NCBI RefSeq assembly: GCF_034531395.1
Contig: NZ_JARVCO010000012.1
Span: 868,001-932,000 of the forward strand
Source: Pontiella agarivorans
GTDB lineage: Bacteria; Verrucomicrobiota; Kiritimatiellia; Kiritimatiellales; Pontiellaceae
DNA: 64,000 nt
Direction of reading: 5' to 3'
The stretch's first letter is position 1. Every line of letters begins with the position of its first letter. Shown here piece after piece: positions 47,161 to 54,134 of the stretch. A program made the position numbers and the translations under genes. The notes under the pieces were generated by a model. That model ran no database searches. It was given only the letters and a program-made list of their open reading frames with translations, and was not told where the DNA came from.

Positions 47161-49752
47161 TCACCAGGCCAAAACGACGGCGTTGTAGACCATATGCAGA
47201 AGCACACACGGGGCAAGGCGGCCGGTGTGCTTGAACAGCCAGGAATTTATGAGGCCCATGAGACCGACGGGGAGCCAGGCTATTGGCGGATGATAAATGG
47301 CAAAGAATGCTGCACTTCCGAGCAGCGCCTTCCAACCGCCCCATTCTCTATCTAATGCCCGGAAAAGCAGCCCGCGGAAAAGATATTCCTCGGCAAAGGG
47401 CGTACAGAAGACCGCCACCAGAATAAGGGCGGTCCGTGTGTCTTTGTGAGCCTGCAAGTAATTTTCCGATGTCGAAATTAGTTCCCTGAGTAGTTCAAAA
47501 TACTTAAGTACTTCGATATATCCGTGGGCAAATACCGCCCAGATCAGGCCGATTCCGATGCCGGTGAAACAGGCGTTGAAAAAGGCGAGGCGGCGGGATT
47601 TATCCCCGCACCAGAACCATTTTTTCCGATGTTCGGAATCGATACTTTCGTTCCACGACCAGGTTTCAGCGGGTGTGAGGTAGTAGTCACCCATTTTGGC
47701 CATGGTAATGAACATCATGATGAAAGAAATAATGGCGTAGGCGATTCCTCCGGCAACGGTCAGGTTTCCATCCCCGGAAGCGGCCACGAAGATACCGGTG
47801 AAAACAGCGCCGACCTCGATCAGCACGCTGATGGCAATCATGGCATGCATCACTGTAGGGGCGGGGGGCATTTTTTCCGCCCACGGATCATAAAGATAGG
47901 GCAGGTGCGCGCGAAAGTTCTGCCACATGGCGGCAGCGGTGATCCAGGAGTAGATGATGCCGATACAGGCAAGGTGCCATTGTCGGGTGAATATGCCGAT
48001 ACCGAAGCTGAGCATGCCAAGCGCCGCGGCCATCTGCCGGCCGGCGGGAACTTTTTCGGTTTCGCCGGACTCTTTGGTAACGCTCACCAGCGTGACACAC
48101 TTTTCGGCCATACTCCGCCCGAAGGCGATCCAACCCAGGCCGATCAATCCGATTTTCCAGAGATCGGAAGAAAATCGCAGGGCGGTAATCAGAAGAATAA
48201 GGCCGACCACGATACTTGAGATCATAAACCAGAGCCGGGCCTTGGCCTTCAGCAGATCCTCCATGCCGCACGGCCAGGTTTGGGCAATCCAGAGGGCGGC
48301 CCCTTCCGAGGTCAGGGACTTCGGGCCCAGAATCCAAAGGAAATAGGTGCCGAAAATGACGGCTGCTCCGGAAAGCGTATTCCATGTATTGTCGGCGTGT
48401 TCCAGCAATGAACGCATGTTGAACATCTGCGTTGCAGCGATGGTGATGGGGATGAGGAAGACCTGGATGAACGCACTCCGGTCGCGTATGAACCACAGAA
48501 GCTCTTTACGATAGAGCGGATCGCGGCCCAGCTTTACGATGATTTCTTCGCTCTTTTTATTCGTTATGGCTTCGCCGGGATCGCTATTGCCGGCCAGCCC
48601 GTTCCGTGTTCCCCAAACGCTGATGCCGACCGCTGAAGCGATCATCAGGAGGGAGAGAAGAAGGCAGAAAAGGATCCCGAGCCAGAAAGAGGAGCTGCTG
48701 CCCCAGCTTCCAATGATTGGAAGGATGAACTTGAATGGTATGGTTTCGGTGAGGTTGTAAAAAAGGAAGCCGAATGCATTCACAATGCGCGGGGCGGCAA
48801 AGGTGCCAAGCAGGAAAGAGATGAAGGCGGCATAACCCAGCCAGCTTTTCAGCCCGATAACCGCTCCGCGCTTACGAACAGGGCTGCGGAGCATGACGGC
48901 CACTTCAATGGATTTTCCTAGGCAGGCGCATGCGACCGAGAGCGGGATGCCGGTGATGATCGCGGCCAGCAATCCGGCCGGAGCTCCGTATTGCAGACCG
49001 AACAGGAAGCCCGGGAAAAGCGGCGCTGCAAGGAAAGCCGGGTTTGCGGCCAGGGGGGAAAGCATTTCGGCCAGGAAAACCGCGCCGGGATGCACGGGAT
49101 GGGTGAAAAACCATTCCCACATCGGATGACGCCGTCGCTGGATATCCAGTTCAAGGCCCTCGCCCTGACAGATCAGCATGATGAACCACCATAGTGCACT
49201 CAGAGAAGCAAGAGTTAATGGAAAGGGCGCGAGTCTGTCGGCATAATGTAAAGCTCTATAGTGCCTGGGCAAATGACCGAAATCTTCAATGGGTCTATGC
49301 TGGATCATCTGAACCAGCATATCCCGATGTCCAGTTTCCGTACCCCCGTAGCGTTCTTCCCGTCTGTCGGCCTCGCGTTCCAGCCACCAGTCGCGTGTGG
49401 TGAGAAATTCCTTCTGTTCCAATTCAGGGTCGGCCGCCTTGAATTCGACCAGCCGTTTGTAGAATTGTGGACTGACGATGATGGTTCCGTCTCTTTCCAG
49501 TCCATAGCGATAGGCTTCGGAGGCGAAATAGTGCACGGAAAAACCGGCCAGGCCATGAACGAGCGCCATGACAAACAGCATGGCGAGAAAGCCGAGGACG
49601 CGGAGGGCATCATTGTGCGAACCTGTCCGCTGATAAAGCAGTTGCTGCTGCCGTTGACTCCTTCCGGCCGCCCGGATGCGAGCAGTTTTTAACACGAGTT
49701 TCAGGGTTCGGAAAAAGCCCTTCCACCCGGTCATGGAAACCCGGTTATCCAT
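47161..49752 (-). CDS. ABC-2-type permease fused to a CPBP intramembrane protease
   Basis: 863 aa from the ATG at 49752, overlapping the ATPase stop as TGATG. The first ~620 residues hold some twelve hydrophobic segments in the pattern of large ABC-2 permeases (WEWFFTHPVHPGAVFLAEMLSPL is the coupling-helix-like segment). The last ~200 residues are a CPBP/Rce1-like domain: FAEEYLFRGLLFRAL (EExxxR), FFAIYHPPIAWLPVG and VLLHMVYNAVV with the conserved His. Together with the ATPase upstream it may export a product and process it in the membrane. Substrate unknown. Confidence 0.8.
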   Translation of the reverse strand: MDNRVSMTGWKGFFRTLKLVLKTARIRAAGRSQRQQQLLYQRTGSHNDALRVLGFLAMLFVMALVHGLAGFSVHYFASEAYRYGLERDGTIIVSPQFYKRLVEFKAADPELEQKEFLTTRDWWLEREADRREERYGGTETGHRDMLVQMIQHRPIEDFGHLPRHYRALHYADRLAPFPLTLASLSALWWFIMLICQGEGLELDIQRRRHPMWEWFFTHPVHPGAVFLAEMLSPLAANPAFLAAPLFPGFLFGLQYGAPAGLLAAIITGIPLSVACACLGKSIEVAVMLRSPVRKRGAVIGLKSWLGYAAFISFLLGTFAAPRIVNAFGFLFYNLTETIPFKFILPIIGSWGSSSSFWLGILFCLLLSLLMIASAVGISVWGTRNGLAGNSDPGEAITNKKSEEIIVKLGRDPLYRKELLWFIRDRSAFIQVFLIPITIAATQMFNMRSLLEHADNTWNTLSGAAVIFGTYFLWILGPKSLTSEGAALWIAQTWPCGMEDLLKAKARLWFMISSIVVGLILLITALRFSSDLWKIGLIGLGWIAFGRSMAEKCVTLVSVTKESGETEKVPAGRQMAAALGMLSFGIGIFTRQWHLACIGIIYSWITAAAMWQNFRAHLPYLYDPWAEKMPPAPTVMHAMIAISVLIEVGAVFTGIFVAASGDGNLTVAGGIAYAIISFIMMFITMAKMGDYYLTPAETWSWNESIDSEHRKKWFWCGDKSRRLAFFNACFTGIGIGLIWAVFAHGYIEVLKYFELLRELISTSENYLQAHKDTRTALILVAVFCTPFAEEYLFRGLLFRALDREWGGWKALLGSAAFFAIYHPPIAWLPVGLMGLINSWLFKHTGRLAPCVLLHMVYNAVVLAW
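48708..48722. repeat. TTCCANNNNNTGGAA palindrome (centre ATGAT)
   Basis: In the permease-protease fusion (minus strand), coding for LPIIGS; same centre as the terminator copy at 42400. Confidence 0.8.
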
Positions 49753-50525
49753 CAATTCGCAGGCTCCGCAGTCAGCGTCAGAAAGATCTCTTCGAGGCTG
49801 TATGAATCGTCGAACTCCGCGCGGAGTTCATCGAGCGATCCCTGCATAACCACCTTACCCTTATTAATGATAATGCTGTGTGTGCAGAGTTTGGAAACCT
49901 GATCCATCAGGTGGGTGGAAAAGAGGACCGTTACGCCTTTTTGCGATTCCTCTTTCATCATCTCGTAGAAGAGGTGGGTCGATTCCACATCGAGTCCGTT
50001 GGTCGGTTCGTCAAGAATCAGGAGCCTGGGTTCGTGAAGCAGGGCCAGCAGCAGTCCGAGCTTCTTCTTCATACCGCGTGAATAATCCTCGGCAAAATTC
50101 CGCATATCGTCTTTGAGGTTGAGCCGATCAATCATCGGCGCCATGCGCTTCATGGTCTGCTTTGGATTCAAACCGTGCATGGATGCGCTCAATTCCAGAA
50201 TTTCCCGGCCGGAAAGATAGGAATAGAAGACCGGTTCATCGGGAAGGAAACCCACGAGGGTCTTGACTACCACGCGATCTTCGAAGGCATCGCGTCCATC
50301 CACAAACAGTTTGCCCCGGGAGGATTTAAGGATGCCCATGAGCAGGCGGAAGAGGGTGGTTTTTCCCGCGCCGTTAGGCCCCAGGAGTCCGCATAGCTGA
50401 CCTGCAGGAACTTCAAATGAAACCTGATCGAGAGCCACCTTCATGCCGAATTTTTTGGTGACGTTCTGTATTGATACCAACCCCGGTTCTGCAGCCGGTG
50501 TATTTTCCCCTTGAACACAATCCAT
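49752..50525 (-). CDS. ABC transporter ATP-binding protein
   Basis: 257 aa from the ATG at 50525 (GAGGGG 9 nt upstream); the frame is open further to 50723 but that part is antisense to dut. Walker A GPNGAGKTT, Q-loop FLPDEPVFYSYL, signature YSRGMKKKLGLL (variant of LSGGQ), Walker B LLILDEPTNGLD and the switch His STHLMDQ. Of the NatA/CcmA type that pairs with ABC-2 permeases, here the fused permease-protease directly downstream. The intergenic region is shared with divergent dut. Confidence 0.93.
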   Translation of the reverse strand: MDCVQGENTPAAEPGLVSIQNVTKKFGMKVALDQVSFEVPAGQLCGLLGPNGAGKTTLFRLLMGILKSSRGKLFVDGRDAFEDRVVVKTLVGFLPDEPVFYSYLSGREILELSASMHGLNPKQTMKRMAPMIDRLNLKDDMRNFAEDYSRGMKKKLGLLLALLHEPRLLILDEPTNGLDVESTHLFYEMMKEESQKGVTVLFSTHLMDQVSKLCTHSIIINKGKVVMQGSLDELRAEFDDSYSLEEIFLTLTAEPAN

Positions 50526-50654
50526 AATCCAATCCCCTCGATGCGAAGAGTTAACAAGATAGGAAAAAGAACGGGAGTTTAAAACTCTTTTGTGGATTAA
50601 GCGTGCGGGATATTTTAAGTTAACCGGATTCTGTAACTCAAAAAAGGATTGAAG

Positions 50655-51092
50655 ATGCATCTTAAAATCAAACCGCTCAACGACGCCGCGCGCGACGTAT
50701 ATTCCGATCACGGCCATTTTCATGAGGGCGACGCCGGGCTCGATCTCTATGTGCTCGAAGACATCACCATTGAGCCGGGCGAAACCAAAGCGATCAAACT
50801 CGGTATTGCCTGCGAGCCGGAAGACGGCCGCGCCTATTTCCTGATGCCGCGCTCGAGCATCTCCAAGACCCCGTTGCGTCTCGCCAATTCCGTCGGACTG
50901 ATCGATGCCGGCTACCGCGGGGAGCTGATGGCGATGTGCGATAACATTAAAGACGAATCCTACACGGCCGAAAAGGGGCAGCGCCTCTTCCAGGTTGTCG
51001 CCTGCGACTGCTCGCCGATCTATTACGAAATGGTGGACGAGCTTTCCGAAACCACCCGCGGATCGGGAGGATTCGGCAGTACGGGAAAATAA
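50655..51092 (+). CDS. dut: dUTP diphosphatase
   Basis: 145 aa trimeric dUTPase: the five motifs are readable as AGLDLYV, PRSSISKTPL, GLIDAGYRGELM, KGQRLFQVV and the C-terminal arm RGSGGFGSTG. It hydrolyses dUTP to dUMP. The ATG at 50655 has AAAGGA 6 nt upstream; a TTG at 50649 is less likely. Slightly shorter than E. coli Dut but complete. Confidence 0.95.
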   Translation: MHLKIKPLNDAARDVYSDHGHFHEGDAGLDLYVLEDITIEPGETKAIKLGIACEPEDGRAYFLMPRSSISKTPLRLANSVGLIDAGYRGELMAMCDNIKDESYTAEKGQRLFQVVACDCSPIYYEMVDELSETTRGSGGFGSTGK

Positions 51093-51143
51093 GTAAAATA
51101 AAGTGTTGGGTAAAAGGTGTTGTATTAGAATAACATTTGCTCA

Positions 51144-51329
51144 ATGCGAAAAGATAATCATCAGCTGGATCCTCCCGATTTGTTCGGGTGCGTTGTTTCG
51201 TTCCTCGAAATCGCCCGGACCCATGTCGTGCATGCCGTCAAATCCGAAATGGTCATCGCCTATGCGCTCATCGGGCGTGAAATTGTGGAAGAGGCGATGG
51301 CGCACTATGGAGAAAATGCCGATGCATGA
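51144..51329 (+). pseudogene. DUF1016 (YhcG-type) N-terminal fragment
   Basis: 61 aa. IARTHVVHAVKSEMVIAYALIGREIVEEAM corresponds to the N-terminal DUF1016 helix bundle (…VNxEMVxxYWxIGRxIVEEE) of YhcG-like proteins. The nuclease domain that should follow is absent and the frame stops in the first codons of radC. Looks like the stump of a lost accessory gene captured between dut and radC. No ribosome-binding site is evident. Confidence 0.55.
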
Positions 51330-52065
51330 AGAGGTCTCTTATTCCGTAAAACACGACGCGCTGCGGGTCTGCGATATGCCGGCACAGCTCCGCCCGCGCG
51401 AGGAATTTGAGCGGGTCGGGGCGGAGAATGTTTCCGATGCGGTGCTGCTGGCTCTGATTCTCCGGACCGGGACCAAAGGCATGAATGTGGTTGAGGTGTC
51501 GCAACGTCTGCTTTCTTCCTTTGGATCGCTTACGGCACTGGCCAAAGCTTCGGAGAAAGAAATTCAGTCCATCAACAGCATCGGACCCGTCAAAGCCCAG
51601 ATGATTAAGGCGGCCATGGAGCTGGCGCAGCGTTTGACGCGAGAGAGCGTCGGAGAAAGCCCGATGGTGGTGACGCCTGAGCAGGCGGCGGCTGTATTGC
51701 GGGAACGCGCGCGCATTCTGCAGAAAGAAGTATTCTGGGCGCTGATGCTCGATGCCAAAAACCGTTTGATCGGCGAGCCGCAGAAAATCAGCGAAGGCAC
51801 GCTGACCAGCAGTCTGGTACATCCCAGAGAGCTGTTTAAAAAAGCCCTTGAACTGTCCTGTGCCTCCATGATTCTCGCGCACAATCATCCGTCCGGCGAC
51901 CCAACGCCCTCGGCGGAAGACATCAAAGTCACCAGGCAGCTGATCGGTGCCGGCGAGGTGATGGGCATCAAGGTGCTGGATCACATCGTCATCGGTCATC
52001 GCCGCACAAATTCGAATACCGATTTTCTCAGCCTGCGCGAAGCCGGGTTGGTTCGATTCAATTAA
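51322..52065 (+). CDS. radC: RadC/JAB-domain protein
   Basis: 247 aa from the ATG at 51322, with GGAG 9 nt upstream. The open frame reaches back to 51103 but there it is out of frame with the DUF1016 remnant and unlike RadC. N-terminal MPAQLRPREEFERVGAENVSDAVLLALILRTG and helix-hairpin-helix INSIGPVKAQMIKAAMELAQR, then the JAMM metalloprotease-like motif ASMILAHNHPSGDPTPSAEDI. RadC is widespread; its exact role, DNA repair or mobile-element related, is unsettled. A REP-transposase gene follows. Confidence 0.92.
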   Translation: MHEEVSYSVKHDALRVCDMPAQLRPREEFERVGAENVSDAVLLALILRTGTKGMNVVEVSQRLLSSFGSLTALAKASEKEIQSINSIGPVKAQMIKAAMELAQRLTRESVGESPMVVTPEQAAAVLRERARILQKEVFWALMLDAKNRLIGEPQKISEGTLTSSLVHPRELFKKALELSCASMILAHNHPSGDPTPSAEDIKVTRQLIGAGEVMGIKVLDHIVIGHRRTNSNTDFLSLREAGLVRFN

Positions 52066-52066
52066 G

Positions 52067-52080
52067 GAGGTCGGGACCTC
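52067..52080. repeat. REP hairpin type B, copy 1
   Basis: GAGGTC-GG-GACCTC, followed by GGCTACAG. The same core with GGCTACAG/GGCTGCAG recurs at 52702 and 52801. Confidence 0.6.
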
Positions 52081-52121
52081 GGCTACAGAAGAATGTGTAG
52101 GGCGCCGGAAGTTGAATCGGT

Positions 52122-52147
52122 GTAGGGCGGGGCTGTAACCCCGCCGT
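52122..52147. repeat. REP hairpin type A, copy 1
   Basis: GTAGGGCGGGG with a 6-nt loop and CCCCGCC: a 7-bp G/C stem (52126-52145) preceded by GTAG, the usual REP head. It lies 15 bp upstream of the RAYT gene. Confidence 0.75.
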
Positions 52148-52161
52148 GGTGGAGGAGAAAT

Positions 52162-52623
52162 ATGCCGGAACGAAGACACCTGAAAAGACTCGGTTGCGTT
52201 TATCAAAGCCATCCCCGCTATTTCATTACGACCTGCACCTATCATCGCCGCAATCTCCTCGCTCATTCTGCGATTCATGAAATCCTTCGTGAGCATTGGG
52301 CGAAGTCATTGGATCTATACGGGTGGCCCATTGGTTCTTATGTCATCATGCCGGATCATGTGCATTTCTTTTGTGCGGATGTCGGAAGTACAACCCCGCT
52401 TTCTAAAATGATCGGCGCATGGAAACAATGGAGTGCCAAAGCAATTGGTTCAAAGATTGGAATTCAGGCACCGCTTTGGCAAAGGGAATTTTTCGATCAT
52501 CTGATCCGTTCTGATGAATCATATTCCGAAAAATGGGACTATATCCGGCAAAACCCCGTCAGAGCAGGGTTGGTTGAAGATTCCAAGGATTGGAAATATT
52601 CCGGGCATATACATTATGTTTGA
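52162..52623 (+). CDS. REP-associated tyrosine transposase (RAYT)
   Basis: 153 aa. YFITTCTYHRRN and the HUH motif HVH (66-68) in VIMPDHVHFF, then LWQREFFDHLIRSDESYSEKWDYIRQNPVRAGLV with the catalytic Tyr near residue 121: all diagnostic of the IS200-related TnpA_REP family. It nicks single-stranded REP DNA. Flanked on both sides by type A hairpins with GTAG heads and type B hairpins, which are likely its substrates. The ORF looks intact. Confidence 0.93.
   Translation: MPERRHLKRLGCVYQSHPRYFITTCTYHRRNLLAHSAIHEILREHWAKSLDLYGWPIGSYVIMPDHVHFFCADVGSTTPLSKMIGAWKQWSAKAIGSKIGIQAPLWQREFFDHLIRSDESYSEKWDYIRQNPVRAGLVEDSKDWKYSGHIHYV
52581..52595. repeat. TTCCANNNNNTGGAA palindrome (centre AGGAT)
   Basis: Inside the RAYT gene; codes for DSKDWK (TTC split after the first codon base). 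Confidence 0.75.
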
Positions 52624-52647
52624 AATCCCTGAATCACGACGATGTAT

Positions 52648-52672
52648 GTAGGGCGGGGGCCGTGACCCCGCC
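52648..52672. repeat. REP hairpin type A, copy 2
   Basis: GTAGGGCGGGGG...CCCCGCC, 25 bp after the RAYT stop, with the same GTAG head as copy 1 and followed by TTTCGGTGG. Confidence 0.75.
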
Positions 52673-52701
52673 TTTCGGTGGAAAGGTATTGCGTGGCGAG
52701 C

Positions 52702-52724
52702 GAGGTCGGGGACATCGGCTACAG
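52702..52724. repeat. REP hairpin type B, copy 2
   Basis: GAGGTCGGGGACATCGGCTACAG; one base (A for C) weakens the stem relative to copy 3. Confidence 0.55.
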
Positions 52725-52730
52725 GTTTAT

Positions 52731-52754
52731 GTAGGGCGGGGGCCGTGACCCCGC
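52731..52754. repeat. REP hairpin type A, copy 3
   Basis: GTAGGGCGGGGG...CCCCGC, directly behind type B copy 2; the A-B order repeats as a BIME-like unit. Confidence 0.7.
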
Positions 52755-52800
52755 TGGACGGTGGAATGGCCTTTCGGTGGAATGGTGTTGCGTGCGTGGC

Positions 52801-52875
52801 GAGGTCGGGGACCTCGGCTGCAGAGGGGCGGGCGGGATCTCGGCTGCAGAGGGGCGGGCGGGATCTCGGCTAGAG
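52801..52875. repeat. REP type B copy 3 running into a 26-bp tandem repeat
   Basis: A type B hairpin at 52801-52823 overlaps two head-to-tail 26-bp units (52813-52838 and 52839-52864) and a third partial unit starting CTCGGCT. Units consist of CTCGGCTGCAG plus a G-rich GGGGCGGGCGGGAT half. The array ends 40 bp before the larC start. Confidence 0.75.
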
Positions 52876-52916
52876 GCTTGGTTCCGATTCTAAAACCTGC
52901 CATGCTCCCGCGCATT

Positions 52917-54134
52917 ATGAGCAGAACTTTACATTTTGAAAGTATTGGCGGGGCGAGCGGGGATATGATTCTCGGGGCGCTGGTGAGTTTGGGTGTTTCG
53001 GTGGACGAGCTGAATGAAGAGCTGAAATCGCTGAAGGTGGATCCGTTCGAGATTGTGGTCGATGAAATCGTCGAGCAGGGCATGAGCGGGGTGCGCGGGG
53101 AGGTCGTTTTGCACGAGCACCATCATCACCATCATGACCACGACCATGATCACCACCACGGGCATGACCACGACCATCATCACGGGCGCCACCTGAGCAC
53201 GATTAAAAAACTGATCGAAGCAAGCGCGCTTCCAGACCCTGTAAAATCCCAGGCTTTGGATGTTTTTCAGAAAATCGGTGAAGCGGAAGCGGCGATTCAC
53301 GGCGTCGATATTGAAAAGATCCATTTTCATGAAGTCGGGGCGATGGATTCGATCGTCGATATTGTCGGAAGCTGTCTGGCCCTTGAAAAGCTGGGCGTGG
53401 ATGAAGTTTCCATCCGGAATCTCCCGCAGGGGCACGGGACCATTGAATGTGCACATGGAACGTATCCCAATCCGGCCCCGGCGACGCTCCGGATTCTGGA
53501 AGGTTTCCCGGTACAGGATGTGGATGAGCCGTTTGAACTGGTGACGCCGACCGGGGCCGCGCTGATGGCCAGTTGGCGTACGGCGGAAGTTCCAGTGATT
53601 GGAAGCCGGGCGGTTAAAACGGCCTACAGTTTCGGACATCGGCAACTGAACGGTCGGCCGAACCTATTGAGGGCGACGCTCTATGAATCAGCCGAGGATC
53701 AGACGGCTGACGAAGTGCTGGTGCTGGAGTGTAATCTGGATGATACGACGCCGGAATTGGTGGGTTGCCTGTTCAATCAATTGCTCGAAGCCGGTGCATT
53801 GGATGTGTTCACGGCGCCGGTTCAAATGAAAAAACAACGCTCCGGAATTTTACTCACAGTTCTATGTTTGCCGGCTGACCGCGATCGCATGCTGGATCTG
53901 ATTTTTGCAGAATCAACCACGTTCGGCATCCGTGAGCGACTGGAGAAACGGACGGTGCTGGAGCGAAGTTTCCAAACCCTGGAAACACCGTTCGGTGATG
54001 TGCGGGTGAAGATCGGGAAACGGGGCGGGAAGGTGATTACAGCCTCGCCGGAAATTGAGGACTGCCGCCGATTGGCCAGAGAAAACAAGGTTGCGGTTCG
54101 CGAAGTGTATGACGCCGCTAAAAAGGAAATTTGA
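52917..54134 (+). CDS. larC: Nickel-pincer cofactor biosynthesis protein LarC
   Basis: 405 aa from the ATG at 52917. The upstream open frame (from 52761) is translated REP DNA and is rejected. N-terminal HFESIGGASGDMILGAL and HFHEVGAMDSIVDIVG, EVSIRNLPQGHGTIECAHGTYPNPAP, ELVTPTGAALMA, and NLDDTTPELVGCLF are LarC blocks. Residues 66-92 form a dense His/Asp tract, a probable nickel-binding loop. LarC inserts nickel into the pyridinium cofactor of lactate racemase-type enzymes. Here it is one ORF, without the frameshift of Lactobacillus larC. No larA, larB or larE is in the window. Confidence 0.92.
   Translation: MSRTLHFESIGGASGDMILGALVSLGVSVDELNEELKSLKVDPFEIVVDEIVEQGMSGVRGEVVLHEHHHHHHDHDHDHHHGHDHDHHHGRHLSTIKKLIEASALPDPVKSQALDVFQKIGEAEAAIHGVDIEKIHFHEVGAMDSIVDIVGSCLALEKLGVDEVSIRNLPQGHGTIECAHGTYPNPAPATLRILEGFPVQDVDEPFELVTPTGAALMASWRTAEVPVIGSRAVKTAYSFGHRQLNGRPNLLRATLYESAEDQTADEVLVLECNLDDTTPELVGCLFNQLLEAGALDVFTAPVQMKKQRSGILLTVLCLPADRDRMLDLIFAESTTFGIRERLEKRTVLERSFQTLETPFGDVRVKIGKRGGKVITASPEIEDCRRLARENKVAVREVYDAAKKEI
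53590..53604. repeat. TTCCANNNNNTGGAA palindrome (centre GTGAT)
   Basis: In larC, coding for VPVIGS. Confidence 0.75.
53970..53984. repeat. TTCCANNNNNTGGAA palindrome (centre AACCC)
   Basis: Second copy in larC, in the third codon frame (FQTLE). Confidence 0.75.

Noticed and set aside
51103-51321. Extended N-terminus of RadC
   Set aside because: The extra residues are an out-of-frame reading of the DUF1016 remnant and do not resemble RadC.
52067-52875. CRISPR array
   Set aside because: Repeats are hairpins of two kinds at irregular distances plus a 26-bp tandem; no spacers and no cas genes. REP sequences explain them.
52761-52916. 52-residue N-terminal extension of LarC
   Set aside because: It is translated REP and tandem-repeat DNA, Arg/Gly-rich, and LarC homology starts exactly at the ATG at 52917.
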